DNA from: Leptoclinus maculatus
Lineage: Eukaryota; Chordata; Actinopteri; Perciformes; Stichaeidae
Reading direction: 5' to 3'
Assembly: GCA_032191485.1 (NCBI GenBank)
Contig: JAVDOI010000016.1
Span: 14,311,736-14,375,735, forward strand
Length of the DNA: 64,000 nucleotides
Of this stretch, positions 13,736 through 27,879 are shown piece by piece; the first letter of the stretch is position 1, and the number at the start of each line of letters is the position of its first letter. Under the pieces are notes generated by a model. It worked only from the letters and a program-made list of their open reading frames with translations. It was not told where the DNA came from and did not search any database. A program made the translations under genes and the position numbers.

Positions 13736-13825
13736 TACAGATTTATTATGATGTTTAGATATGAAAGCACTAATACAAATTTTTGTATTAGTGCTTTCAT
13801 ATCTAAACATCATAATAAATCTGTA
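13736..13825. repeat. Near-perfect 90-bp palindrome (44-nt arms)
   Basis: Two arms of 44 nt are exact reverse complements separated only by the two central T residues (13780-13781). The arm runs from TACAGATTTATTATG to CTAATACAAA and is then mirrored. No mismatch is seen in the arms, so the structure is recent, under gene conversion, or an artefact. The flank repeats CAGCTGTAATAAATCTG fragments of the arm. It is not associated with an open frame. Confidence 0.9.
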
Positions 13826-15208
13826 ATTCAGCTGTAATAAATCTGCAACTCAGCTGTATACTACTTACTGTGTCCTTCTACTTCAGAGGATAACATAGTA
13901 CTAATACATTTACCCAACAGACAGATGCTAGTGGTTACGTTGAGAAAATATGATGAATTATCATCCATTAAACTATCCAGCTTTATATTAGAATTGAAAG
14001 CTCCAGCTTGAATTGTCGAACACTGTTTCCAGTCGAAATGTGTATCCCGCTTCTTAAACCTGAATATCATTTTAAAAGGAGGACAACACTTTCCTGAAGG
14101 GGGTACAGACTTCCACGCAACACCTGTCGGGCTTTGCCTCTACACGGCTCTCAACATGGCGACGGTTGATCTGGCGGCTAGCAGCTAACGTTGCTAACAG
14201 CATGAACAATGCAAACAGCAGCAACAGCGCTGACAGGGTTCAACGTGTTAACCCTGGGGGGGAGTTGTTACGTGATCAGTTAACTGCAGAATGAGCGCAG
14301 TGCAGAGGAGCAGCTAGCAGCCAGCCAGTATGACACACACAGAGGGACTCACATGCACTAACATGCACAGCTCAGCAGAGTCATTTTGCAATGTTATTAG
14401 TCATAAGAAGTTAGTGTGAAAAAAAAAACTTACACAATTTAGGATGCAGGGTGCAGCTGTTCATGTCGGCTCGTGCTAGTTGACGCCAGAGAAGGGAGCA
14501 AAAGTTTGGTTGTTTTCCCGTCCTGTGGGCGTAGTTTCAGTCTATATTCACTAAGCGTGAAGCTTAAATTTAATCTTAACACGCTGTTCGTTGCAGTATT
14601 CTCCGAAACGCCAGAGGGCGTAAGTGACAAGATACACTGAGATGAAGCAAGAAGACAACGAGTCTAACCTATTAATGGACAACATTATTTCCTTTATATA
14701 AACTCTGTAAACAAGAAGTCAAGTATTAAATGCATTATAATGAAACAAAAGTTGAATATCCGGTAAACAATTTGGCAAAATATATTCTCAATAATTATTT
14801 TTAAGACCTGTTTCAAAAGCATTTAAAAAACGAATTGGCCATCTTTAGAAAATCCTCAGAAATGTTAATAGTACTTTTATCAGTTAACTATTTGTGACTT
14901 TCATGTCTGAAATGCTCCGAGCGCAACAGCTAGCGCCTAGTTAAAAAAATTCAGAGGTGCACGACATAGCACTGCGACAACTTCGCGCACGACGCCTGCG
15001 CGCACACCTTGCGCCGACTTCACTACGTCGAGTATAAACCGAGCTGTAACAGGCTTTATCCAGCACCAAAAGCGACATGCTCGACTGTCTGCAGAGCCCT
15101 GAGGCCCCGCCCACACTGCTAAACGAAAGTGCCGTTAGCTTGTTTATTCAAAGTGTTTTAATTCTTATTGTCACATGACCAAATTGCACCAAATTCTATA
15201 ATTCATGT

Positions 15209-15231
15209 CCTTGGGTCCCCAGCAATACACC
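15209..15231. repeat. Right copy of the 23-nt direct repeat
   Basis: It matches 13595-13617 at 22 of 23 positions. It may mark the edge of an inserted or duplicated segment, or be a fragment of a dispersed repeat. Confidence 0.7.
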
Positions 15232-16970
15232 AGCATCTAAACTCCAGGAAAAAACGGCACCATTCACACTGCTTCAACATGTTTGTGGGGATGGACTTTA
15301 GCAAATGGTCAAATGTGTTCTTTTTGACCTCTTGTCTAAAGCTGACATATACCCAGAGAGGATATGTTTCGTAAATCACCTCCATCTCTGCAGCCAATGT
15401 TCCAGAGCAACAGCAATAACATCTTTTTTTCTTTCTCCCGTCTGATGTTAAAGTTAGCCTCGGTAGCCTTATCTACAAGCAGCACCGCACCTGACTGTCT
15501 TTAGCCGGCCCTATCTCCCTCTCCGCACGATCCACAGCACCTGCTGCCTGTCACAGATAGACTTAGCCGGGACTAAATCCACATTAACGCAAACACACCA
15601 CAAAGTTCAGCAGCATTATATGCTGTGGCAGGCAAATCGATCATAAATCTCAGTTTTGGTAATGAAAAATGTTCAAGGGAAGTGCTTACTGCAGAGCAAT
15701 AATACTGAGGATGTGTTATTGTATTTTCTCTATTGATCCTGCAGATTTATGCAGCCACACTTGGATTTCTTGTCTGTTGCTGAAAACAAATAAAATCAGA
15801 GTGAGATATTTACACAAAACCTCTTTAGTTCCTCGCTTGATATTAGCTCTTAAAATGAAACATCAATTCATTCACATCTTCATACTGTCACTGTCCATCA
15901 GAGAGAGAGAGAGAGATCCATGTATTTAACTGTGTTTGCCTTGCAGTCGCAAGGTATGAAAACACGGCCTCAGCATCAATTTGTCAGCTTGTCTGGATGG
16001 GTCTTAAAATGGTGTCATTATCACAGCAGGTCGCAAATCCGCTCGCAGATTGCCTGAGGTTGCACTGCTTTTAGGCCTCCCTGCAACTTCCACACATTCA
16101 ACAGGTTCAGACTGCGACATCCGCACATCCGTTCGGAGGCTCGTGCTGACCAGGAATCCGTGGCTGTTTGTCTGACTTGCTTCCCAATCGGTCACAGCCC
16201 AGTCACACAGAGCTTATGTGCAGTCATATGATCTGGACTACGTGGTGCTTTTAACCTACATATTGAATAATCAGAATTAGACCCGCAGCGTTTTCTGTGA
16301 GAGAAGTCAACAAGTAACTGGAGGGAAGCTGGTGTGAAGCCAAGTGAACAAAGGTTAAACAGTTAAATGTTTTATTGTCTCTCGTTTGATTTGCTGTCAC
16401 AGAGATAAGTAAATACCACCCAGCTGTTTCCTCCACTGGCAGTAGAACATGTATGGAAGTCCAAGCTCCCGTACTGAGGACAACTGAGTGATTAGAAACT
16501 AAACCAACTGTGCTTCATTCTATAATTTCTCCTATTACACTACCGGCTATGGTGGAGTCAGCTTAGTGTCACATGACTGGTTATCCGGCAGAGATGACGC
16601 CTGCTGCTTTGTTCAAAACAGAAATTGAGTCATCGGGCAAAGCGTTCACGCCTGGTTTCGTATTCTGATGACCTGGACAATATTTCAACAGAATAATTCA
16701 CAATGAACCACAATAAAAAATTAACCAACCTGATTTTATAAACAATATGTTATAATAGAGCAGAATACATGTGGTTGCCTTTGATTGTGATTTTCAAAAT
16801 AAAAGTTTTCTGAACCACTGCTTTTGCGTTTTGAAAAAACATGATTTTGTGAAATTCCCCTGTACAGTACACACCTCATTATGTGTGCTTTTGACTCATA
16901 TCCACCAAAGCCTGCCTGCGTTTCTGGAGGGCACTGTATGGTTCAAGACGAGGGTAGGGTGGGTAGCTTT

Positions 16971-17115
<145 letters not shown>

Positions 17116-17789
17116 CTGTTTTTGTGTGTGAATGAAACAGCATGGGAGAAGAAGGGGGAATGAATAACGTGTCAGGCTTTTTAGTTGAGAGACTTCTTGT
17201 GTTGATGAATAATTGAGCTGTAGTCAGGCAGAGAGCTGTTTCATGAGGCCCTCTGTCTCCAAGTTAAAATTAGACCCTTCTCTCCATGCAGACAGTCTCT
17301 CTGAACTGCTACTGTCTCAGAGCATCACTCAGATCTCTCCACAGCCCACTTGGGCCTTTCAGAGCAATATGCCTCAGTAGATATGAGGAGAGACATAAAC
17401 ATGCTTGGCGGACAAGGGGGAAATCTGCGTTTTACAAGCCAGGGAACAGCACTATACCACTGACGTGATGAGGGAAATTTTGGATTATACTGGGCGTTGT
17501 TGTTTCGGAATTTCTTTTTCGTTAAAATGTATCCGAATAAAAACAAATATGAAAGCACAAAACATTTTTCTTGTGTTGATCGGGGACGCTAATTTGATAT
17601 TCAAAGCTCCTCTCTGCGGCAGTCATAATGAAGTTCTGTCTCCCCTCTGTCTACCTGTCATTCCAAGATCCCACAGGCTTTCCTATCGTCGCCTTTGCCT
17701 CTGAGTACCAGCAGCCCGTCTCAATCTGTCACTCCTGTCAGGCCAACAGCGCCACCAAAGAACCCGGAAAGTAGGACGCCGAGAGCTCG

Positions 17790-17791
<2 letters not shown>

Positions 17792-17820
<29 letters not shown>
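17792..17820. repeat. (CA)n microsatellite
   Basis: About 14 CA units. Confidence 0.95.
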
Positions 17821-17824
<4 letters not shown>

Positions 17825-19649
17825 GGGACATGCTTTGTGAAATGTAGTAAAAAATACACATTTTGCGACAGAGGCCTTCGAGTCCGCCAGTGTAATATCT
17901 GCTGTTATCTATGGGCAGCCAGCTCTAAATGGGGCATTCAGTGACTCTTCAAAGCCCCCATTTCTTCGGGGCAACTCGGGCTGCATTGTTACTGTTTTAA
18001 TTAGAACTGCTTCTCGCCTCCTCCGTGAGATCCACCCAGCCTCAACATCAAAGCGCCGCTCTGAATAATGATGTAGCCCTCCACGCCTCAGGTACAGCCT
18101 GAATCTCAGCGCCCCCACCCTCCTCCTCCTCCTCACCTCCATCCAACCCTCCATCCAACCCTCCCTCCACACCTCTTTGTACCTCTCTGCTTCCCGCTTT
18201 ACTGCTGTTTCTCTGCACGCTGACATAACACTATTTTCTTGTGTTCAGGGCAGCAAGCTGATGGTGTGCTCTCTCTGTTTGTGCTCCACTAGCCGGCTGC
18301 CTCAAAGGACGAGCTATTTTCATTTGTGTATGAACACAAATCAGTTTCACTTAGGTTTAAACCTTTCAACACTCTGCTGCCCAGGTGCCATGGTAACGCC
18401 TGTGAAAGAAGAAATAGGGTACCAGCCGATACAGACTACCATGTGATACATCACCATGCTTCTATTTATTCGTTCATCTAATTTATACCAAAACAGTATT
18501 AATGTTGAGAGTAAAGGCATAACATAAAGCCTGTGAGCAGATTTTAATGACAGAACAAGCCCATTATGTTGCAATAGGCCCTTTATATCACATAGATAGG
18601 TGTGGTAGTCTGTGCAGTACAGTACACTGCAATGGTTTCAAGGATTGAGGTCAAAATAAATCACAAGAAGAAAATGAATATGTTGTGGTAGATTAGAAAG
18701 GAAAGAGGTCTAACTCATTAGGTATACCACTGTTAAGCACAAAAGTTCCTTCGTGTAGTTTGACAAACAATCCCAACTGAACGTCAAGCTATAAGCTCTT
18801 CCCAGCACTTTCAACCGCTCATTAAAAGAACTGTGTTTTATCCTCCAAAACCACCACCTGATCACTGCTTATTTTGAGGTTGTTTTTTTTTTTTTTTTAA
18901 TCAGACAACTTTTGGGCATATTATAAGACTCTTTTTGCGTGGAGGCTATACACAGTTTAGTAAAAGTACACAAATCTACCTTCATGACATGAAAACAAAG
19001 CTACATAATTGGAGCCAACACGTCAACTGAGTTGAGTAACCCTTTAGGAATTTACCAGAACATACTGAACTGATGACGTTGACTCTTTCTTTCAAACATC
19101 ACCTTGTACAATCATACTGACTGTACTTCTGTTGCTCCATGCTGACTTGCAGCTGCATTCCTCATACGCTCCTTCTGTAAACACACGCGAGAATGAGGCA
19201 ACGCCAAAGATGTCTCATGAAATATAGAGGTTATGCAATCTCTTGACTAATGGTGTACTCAGCTGATTATGCACTAGCCATGGCACCCATTACTGCAAAT
19301 CATATTTTAATGAGATCAAAACATAGTCTTAATCTAGGAAACAATGCAATAATGATGTAATTCTAACCCTCCTTGCATTGCATTGTGTATTCTATTCAAG
19401 CCTCATTAGCCTACTACTAATAGATGTGACTTTTCAAAGCCAGGCAAACCTTTGGCTGGCGTGGCTCGCTTTGCCCGACACCTGCTGAAATAAAGATGTA
19501 TTTTAAGACGTGTCAGATACAGCTGCCACTGTCATCCATGGAGGTCTAGCTCTTTAGCGCCTGGTGAGCTAAGCTTGCTAGCTAATGGTGTTGTGCTCGA
19601 GACTTCTTTTACAAACACTTCTTTGCTTTTTTTTTGCCAAGAGACAGAT

Positions 19650-20091
19650 GAGGAGATTAATAATATTACTTTCATATCTGTACACTCAATATGATGCCAG
19701 TAGAAGGTTAGCTTAGCTCAGCATAAAGACTGAAAGCAGTGGGAAAAAGCTATGCCTAGAAGTTTAAAATAAACCTCCAGAGACTCCCTGCTCCCGGCCG
19801 AGAAATACTCTTAACCCCCTTTAAAACTGCAACGTGTCATTTTTACACTACACAATATGTTAATTATTGAACTTTAGAGGGGTTACATGTGGGCCGATTT
19901 TCTTTTTACCTTAGGAAAGAGCAAGGCTAGCTGTTAACCCCTGATTTTAGTGTTCATGCTAAGCTAAGCTAACCGTCTCCTGACTGTAGCTTCACACTGA
20001 GGAGAGAGTACCAATGTTCTCATCTAACTCTCAGAGAGAAGCACATGTGAAAATAAGCACATTTCCCAAAATGTTTAACTAATCCTTTAAG
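19650..20091. mobile_element. Dispersed fish repeat copy A
   Basis: It contains GTTAGCTTAGCTCAGCATAA near 19708 and the near-reverse-complement ATGCTAAGCTAAGCTAAC near 19957, followed by CTCATCTAACTCTC and a TTTCCCAAAATGTTTAACTA end. The same segments recur in opposite orientation at 55601-55770, which demonstrates within the window that this is a dispersed family. I recognise the signature as an abundant percomorph interspersed repeat of non-autonomous type with inverted internal ends. Exact borders are uncertain and no transposase is encoded. Confidence 0.7.
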
Positions 20092-20329
20092 AATACAGAT
20101 GTCAGTTTTATTCTGCGAATGTTACATCCATCTTTCAGGGTGTTTTAACCTTGAGTTTGATGTAAACTAAAACTGAACAGCATGGTAATAAGGTCAACTA
20201 AAAAGCAACTTATTTTCCAGTATAAATCACATTAACAAGCATTACAGAAGGGTGAGAAAATACATGATTTTCTAACGTTGACGTTCCACCTCTTCTTCTT
20301 TTGTTACAGCAAGCTTAGCCGAGTAGTCC

Positions 20330-20660
20330 CACTTTGATCACACTGCGCTTGAATTTTTAATCTCAGGTAAAGGCGGTGTGCAACCTCGCTTATTCGGATG
20401 ATAACTGCAGAGCTGCTTCCAAATTAGCATCTGGCCCCCGCCACCGTCATCAGGCCGTAAAGGGCCTGTTTTGTTTGTTGTTTGGATAAAAGCCTGTCAA
20501 CTTGTTACAAGGCCAAGATTAATTGCACCAGTTGAGGTGATCCAGAGCGGTGCTTGGTGTGTATTGATGGGGGCTGCTTTGGCCCGTTTAGCCTGCTGGG
20601 CCTTCAGGGAGTAGAACATTCAGTGCAGCCCAAGGCCAAAGCCTGACACATCTATCACGA
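20330..20660. promoter_or_regulatory. Candidate conserved non-coding block
   Basis: A complex non-repetitive stretch of mixed composition with motif-like cores (TTGGATAAAAGCC, CCAAGATTAATTGCACC, TTCCAAATTAGCATC) and no open frame of note. The AGATTAATT core resembles a homeodomain/OTX-type site. The call rests on texture only. Confidence 0.25.
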
Positions 20661-21545
20661 GGACTACATCACTTACATCATCAAAAGGTCGGCTGCATTA
20701 GGAGTTCACAGCTTCCTGTGTGAAAGAGTTGTTGCACTTTTTTTTTTAGGCATTAACTGTAAAACGTCAAAGAGCTTTCTTGCAATATAATCAGATTCAT
20801 GTCTCTCAGCTTCTCTTCTGCCTCAGATAATGATGGTACTCAGACAGTATAGCACAGATCGTAGCGTTTTGTGCAGCTCCAGGAAGCAGAGAGTCCATGT
20901 AGCACAGCTTCCCCGCTGGGATTTTACAAAACTCACTTTTCTATATTTGTGATGTGAGATGAATACATGCATGTTTGCGTTTGTGCGAGGGGGAGGATGC
21001 GTGGGCGCGACAGTGAAACAAAATCAACACTGCAATTGGCGCTCACCTCCTGATGATGCTATTTGAGGATCATCGTCCCAGAGGTCACAGAGAGGATGAA
21101 CCACGGCGATGACATCACAGCCCAGAGCGCAACAACAAACGCTGTCTTGTTTTAGTGAAAACAAAGTGTGTTTGTTTGCAACCCTTTTATCTCTTTCAAG
21201 ATTCGTCCTGTGAGTTGAAAATGTGACGACACAGTACACTGACCTTTGTTTCTCTGGTAACAGACTCTCTCTGTGTCGGTCGGGGCGTTGAGAGTGGCCC
21301 TTTGGTGTTGAGTGCCGATCACATGAGCGGCTAAAGTAACAAAGCAGTCTGACTCGGGCCTTTGTCTGCATACAATCACGTGATTCAGATCTCCACAGAA
21401 CTGAACCAATGTTGACATTATAACATAATAAGCAATATTGTAACCAGAGAACAGGCATTGAAAGCTTCATCATTTGATTGAAGGATAAAATTAGGCTGTT
21501 TCTCCCAGTGAGGTCTGCTGAAATCACAGTGCGTAATGCGCTTAA

Positions 21546-21548
<3 letters not shown>

Positions 21549-21572
<24 letters not shown>
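21549..21572. repeat. (CA)n microsatellite with short (TA) tail
   Basis: About 12 CA units passing into ATATATA. Confidence 0.95.
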
Positions 21573-21579
<7 letters not shown>

Positions 21580-24390
21580 GGTCCTATTCTACTCAAACAG
21601 AATATCACCCGTTAATGCATTCTATTGGTGCACAAACTGTTTAAAAAAACATTGTTTGCAGGCCTGCTGTGGAAATGTCAAGTGACTTTGGGATTTCGCA
21701 TCATGACTTTCATTTTCAACCCGGCAAAGCTGCCTCTTTAATGTCCCAGACGTTGAATATAATAACATCAGTGAGTCAGCACAGTTATCCATCCTTCTCT
21801 GAGGATAACACGACAATGAAGCTGTTTCCTGCACAAGCTTTCTGCCTCCTGCTTCTACACAGAGGTGTACTCTTGTTATGATGGGGAACAAGATGCAAAT
21901 TGCAATGTTAGACCAAGCATGAAAATGTGATGAAAATGATTTATGGAGCAATCTGAGAGTATCCCTCTTAATTATTATAGTGTCATATTGTACACAGACG
22001 AGGCTTCTCTGATGAAGTACAGAACAAAAAGACACTGGGAATCCTGGATGATTTTCAACCAAATAAATCAAGCGGTTCTCAAGGTGTGAGCCGTGGGGGA
22101 CGTGTAATTAAGTAAATGACATGGCATCTTTCTCTCACGCGCCGAGCCAAACGGGCTGTTATATTACTACCACGTGTGAGTTGAATGGAAATGGGAGTAT
22201 TATGTCCGCGCAAAGATCTATGATAACATTTACAGCCAGCGGAGAGAGTTAATGCTAGTATGATGTCTGACATTAACATTTCAGGCATGTAGCAGCTGCT
22301 GTTATGGAACGGGGCTCCTAGCATATGCCGAGTAAGTTAGATTAATTAGAGGGAGTTCAAATTCATGTATCACCAGAATAACAAGTCAATAATACAGAAT
22401 AAGAACAACATTGCAGTAATAGATTTTTAAAACATCACCGTGTTGGTCAAGAAATGAAAGGAGGGAAAAAGAACACTACGACATCTCTTAAAAATTATAT
22501 TTATTGACGGAAACAAGTTGTGGAGCCAGCAGACGAAGGGCAGAGGTAGTGTTCGCTTCAGGCAAGGAACAGGTCGGGGTAACAGCACACGGTTTAAAAA
22601 TGAAAACTGCTGAGCGAAAAATATATATCACTAGGAATGCTGATACTCCTAACATTAATATTGTTAAAGGATCCCTGGGGAGTTTGCAATGCATTCTGGA
22701 GAGTAACACTGAATGTAAACATAACTTTTGTTTGTTTACCAAAGAACCCACAGGGCAATACCCAGGGTACGGTAGACAATGGAAAAGGTATTTAACTCCC
22801 CTAATTAAGTTTCACCTTCTCTATTAATAATGACAGTACTACCACCGAAGTACATTTGAGAATTTTATACTGTAATGTTGTTTTTTATTGTATATTTTCA
22901 TACTTGTTATTTGTATATCTTTGACACATGTTATGTTTGTGATGTCGTTTATTATGCCAGGCATATCAACACAGACATGAGTACTACAGCTCCTCGCACT
23001 ACTATGACATAATATACATATAATATACCTTAATAATATGAACTTACAACAATTAATATCATCATAAAAGATTAAAAGACTAATATGAGACTATTTTACT
23101 GATGGAGAAACAATCACATCTAAGTCCACTAGCTGTTTAGTAGCTGTCTGGATCTTTGGATCATATCGCAGGATTTTCATCAGACATCATGGTTGTCATG
23201 GAATCATAGATCTTCAAATTTTCCATTTATTCAGAGCACTTCAAGGGCCTTTCCTCCATGTTGGCTTAAAAGTTAAATATCTGTTGATGAAGATGCTATG
23301 ATGTGTTAAATGTACGACCTTGAGGCAAATTCATGATTTGTGACATTGGACTATATCGACTAGACTACTTAAATGGACTTTGAGGTGAGTTAGTTGTGTT
23401 TTCAATGTCAAGAATGGCTTTGAAACTCGACACAAAGTGTAGTATAGATCAAACAATGTGTAAAACTCAGAGCATGACAGGCCATCAGCAGCCCCTCCCT
23501 TCAAGAACAAAAGACAGCCAGAAATACCGCCAATCATCAGAGACATCAATCTCTGTGCTCATGTCTGTGCCCATCACTCAGCCCGGTACTGTCAGCAATT
23601 CCACACCCCCTCAGGATTCCCACAGCGCCATGTGGCAATGAGGGTCACGTTGCATTCTGGGAGAAACTCTCAGCTATGATCCCCTCTGGGCACGGCCCCG
23701 CCCCCCACACAACCCTCAACAATCTTACCCGGTCTCTTCCAAAAATGCCTTGGCCTCCAGGGCACCGCACAACCCAAAATAACAGGTCACATCAGCACTT
23801 TCATCTGCGTCCCCGAGCAAGCTCAGACACTGCAGCAGCTGTTAGGCCACTCTCAGGCACAGATAGAGTTCTGAAAAGTACTAAGGCGCTATAGTTGGCA
23901 CACCCCCTTCCCCCTCCAGTGATACGAGCACAGACGGAGCCAGACTTGGATAAGAGTGCCAGGTTAGGTGGGGCTGACTGAGTTGTCCTTTAGCTGTCCT
24001 TCAGATACGCAGAAATATTCACCCAAATGAAAAAGTAAACAATTTGCCTTCATTGTGTTGTAATCAGACCATCATGTGGTTATTAGATTTTAAGCTAATC
24101 ACTGGCGTTTAAGGGCTTATGTTCAAACATATTAACATTTTACATATGGCCACAAGACATGTCATTCATTTAAATCATGGCCTATACTTAAAAAGCCTGT
24201 CTATAGACTGAGCTGGGGACAAGTAGAGAGATAAAGGGGTAGCGATTTCATGCTGAGGTCACTGCAAACAGCTTGTGTTACAAAGTATATGTCTTAAACA
24301 GAGCACAATACAAGCTGTTCCAGAGTGACAGATTGTATCACAGCACAAAGGCAACATTAAGATAAATATGTTTTACTTTCACTACTAAAT

Positions 24391-24413
24391 GGGGGGGGGG
24401 GGGGGGGGGGGGG
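24391..24413 (+). repeat. Poly-G tract, about 23 nt
   Basis: An uninterrupted G run on the plus strand. Confidence 0.9.
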
Positions 24414-27036
24414 CAGTATAGTGTCCGCAAAGAGATAGAGAAGGTACTCTGATCAAGGTCACAGCTTGAGACAGACCGATTAGGTTGCTGTGGCACTTTG
24501 TGGCTCAACAGACTAATGACTTATGTTGCAAGTTGTGACTTTGCAACAGAGCCACCGCTTTGCTTGATGTATCTGAGGTCATTCTTTCACAATGCCTGAT
24601 GGAGGAGTATACCCCCGCCAGTAATAACTCACAGCCAAGCTGTTTGCTGCAGGGTGCAATCACCGACCTGATAACATGTGCAGTGGGGACGACACAATTC
24701 ACACCCTGCAGAGCCCATGAAGGACGTATTTTAAAAAGACAGAGCAAATTACATTTATTTAGTCTCTCAAAGACATTATTTTATTTTATTTTCAAAGAAA
24801 AGTACATACAGTAGGTCTCCATGACCACCAAAAGTAACATTGAGCCAAGTCTTCTTCTCTGCTAGTAAACTCGCACCTGTGTGCTACAATTACTGTAAGT
24901 GTTGATTCCCTCAAATTAGTAGCGTCACTGGTCTTGATCACCTGTGAGCACAATGGGCCATGTTCTTGGTTGGGAAGCCAGTGAGGGATCGTGTCCGTGT
25001 TGTTGCGACTCCTTCTGGTTGGCTGAGGCCCCTGAGCTCAATGCTCCTCGCTGGACAAGATAGCAGTATGATTTCATTGAGCATTTTAAAGAAAGAAGGG
25101 AAAAATTTAACGACATGGCGTTCTGTGGGCTGTGTTGCTGTGTGTGCTCTCCTTGTTTCCCTGGCAACGGACACATTGACATGCTGCAGTGCTGCTGCTG
25201 GAAGTTGGCAGGCAGCCAGGAAGCACCCTGCCTCCACTCAATCGTACATTCTGTCTGTTGCCAGCACTATCACTCCAGCTTCACGCAGTTCCCATCTCAC
25301 TTTTTGGTTTGTCCATCTTTGTGGGTTTCTGAGACCAGCTGAACGCCAACCTGAAGACTAATGACTCGGGTGGACTGTGTTGTATGCGTGTGAAGGGAAA
25401 GAAAGGCAGCACGACGGGGAGGGAGAGCGAGCGAGTGCCAGAGAAAAACATGGAAGGAGGGAGGGGCGACGGCCGTGCCATGAAGTGCTCGCATGTTAAG
25501 ATGAATAGAGGGAAAGGCGAGCCTCGTGTTATGTTACGAGAACATAGTAGTGGCTGGAGGGGGGGTTGGGCTCTACATCAACAGATGGATAAACCCGGGA
25601 GAGGAATGCGTGCCAAGCGCCAAATGTATCAACGGCTTGCTCGGGCATGAAAATGTCAGGTGTCAGCGGCGAGCCACGCGGTCGCTGCTATTCATACAAT
25701 CCACCATGTGCTGGGTGTACACATAAGGCCTTGTGAATGAGGATGACGGGGGTTAAGGGTAAGAGTGCTGCCAGGGAGAGCAGGATGGATGAGCGGGTGA
25801 CTCACCTCTTTATCAGCTATGGATACAGCCAGCCTGAGAGGAGCCTCCATGGCCTTATGTGTTCAGACAGGTTGGGAAGGGAAATGTCAACACCGGGGAG
25901 GCTTGATCGTGGCTAACAACCTCATTGACGCATGAGGGCTAGCATTATCTCATCTGCAGAGCAACACTCACACACGGCTGGAAAAGGCTGTACTTAGACC
26001 CGGGAGTGTTGACTGGTCATGCTGGAAACAAAGCGACGCATGCGTGTGTGCCCTCGTTTTTCTGCCGCTGTCTTCACATAAATGACACATGTCGCTTGGA
26101 AGGGAAATTTTGCAAAAGCTCCACGTTGGCTGAGAGCAATTTAGGGGCTTCTTCTGACTCTACAATTAGTGACTGGCTGGTCAACAAGTAACCCCATCAA
26201 AACACATCAGTTGGCATTTTGTTGCACAGCCTTTTCCAAAGCCCTCTGGGTCTGTGTCAACTGCGTCCTTGTCCAGACAAAGCCTTCTAAACCCGGGATT
26301 TCGTTTCCACATTGTGCCCCGGTGTCCCCCTCATTGTTGATTTTTCCACTATGTGCAAGGCCATGGCATTTGTACCAGTCTGTTAGGCCCACGTCAAAAG
26401 AAAAAGTATCCGCTGTTGACGGCTCAGCCATTCTTGTTATTCATGTCATGCCTGGTGGTTTAGTAGGGCAGGGTGCAGAATTTTCCAGAAGCAGCTGTGT
26501 GCTAGTGAAGCTGACAGTGCACCAGCCCAAAAGGGTTTCTATCTCCCTCCTTTCTCGCTCCAAAACCCTCCCACCCCTCCCTTCCCCTCCATCGGCATGC
26601 TTGGCTTGTTGCCCGGACTTACTCAAACTCACACTCAACCAGAAATATCCGCCTCCTCCCTCCCTCCTCCTAGCCCCTGAACATATCCCTCTGGCTCAAC
26701 AGAGAAGCTTCCATCACTCCGGATGACATTGGATCATTTTTCTCCCCCTGCACATTCCAGCCAAAGAGGAAGACAAGGGAGGGGTGCGGTTTCTGCTCTG
26801 TGATTATATCATTACAGAGCAGCAGACATGTATACAGTATATCGAGCACAACCTGTCATTAGCGTACTCTATTTGATGATGGCTAAATACAAGTGTGCTT
26901 TTGTTGGATCCAGCCAACTGGATGGCCTTGGTGCCAGTGCCGCAGAATTACACTCGGGAATGCTTTCTCCAAGCGCTCCAAATTTGAGACTAACCTTGAG
27001 CTATAAAAACCCGTCTCTTATTTACTGTACCCTTAT

Positions 27037-27058
27037 CCCCCCCCCCCCCCCCCCCCCC
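27037..27058. repeat. Poly-C tract, about 22 nt
   Basis: A C run on the plus strand, followed by a second shorter C run after TT. Confidence 0.9.
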
Positions 27059-27593
27059 TTCCCCCCCACGACACCTGTTGTGACATGCTCTGCCCGAGTT
27101 ATCAGATACTCCGAAGGCTCTGCTAGCGGTCTAAATAAACCAGTCCGAGCGACACAGTTGTGTAATACACTCGAAGTCACCGGCTCCAATAATAGCACAC
27201 ACCTGTCAAACACAGGCCCCGCTTGTTCTCTATGTTGACCTGACCTCCTCTCGCTCCTTAACTCCAACTCAAATGTTCCATGGCTGTGAGACAGCGTAAA
27301 CACTTCTCGAGAAAAATGATTTCCAACACACGTAGACACAAAGAGAGGGAGGAACAAGAGGCGCAGGTAGAAGCAAGAGAATAGAGCAGTTTGACAGGCA
27401 AGGGAGGGTGAACAAAGGCGATAAAAGCTTTATTCTGCCTCTGCAGAGATTGTGCACTGGCTGCCACTATAAAGCCCTGATTGACAACAACATTAGCACT
27501 CAGAGTAGAAATTGCTCCCACTCACAGTTATGTAACATACAAAGAAACTACAGCGAGCTTGTGGATGGGTATTATTGTGCATGTGCTTATATA

Positions 27594-27615
27594 TGTGTGT
27601 GTGTGTGTGTGTGTG
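27594..27615. repeat. (TG)n microsatellite
   Basis: About 11 TG units preceded by TATATA. Confidence 0.9.
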
Positions 27616-27879
27616 GGCATGTACACACGTCACATTCGCAGATAAAGACAGAATATCTGTTGTGTTGTTCTTATCTTCTGACAACTGTATGCCTTCAAGG
27701 AGATGAAAGGCGATGTACAACACACTGAGGATCTCTCAGGAATCCTGGTTTTATGCAGCACATAAAAGTTGTCCCAGACAATTTTTGTGGCGCTTTGTTG
27801 TTTGGCAAACGCGACGGTGAAAGCTTAATTGTGCGGTTGGTGGTGGAGGCAGCTGATCTCGCTGCATGCATACACTGAG

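Noticed and set aside
14930..15110. Possible gene promoter (CpG patch with AGTATAAACC)
   Set aside because: No coding exon or convincing transcript structure follows on either strand. It may belong to a repeat and is kept only as part of the bracketed-segment finding.
21024..21608. A 194-codon minus-strand open frame
   Set aside because: No recognisable domain, contains a CA-repeat segment, composition like non-coding DNA, no splice-compatible neighbours. A chance frame of this length is expected in 64 kb.
26169..26726. A 185-codon plus-strand open frame
   Set aside because: Pyrimidine-rich and proline/serine-biased at its end, no domain or homologue recognised.
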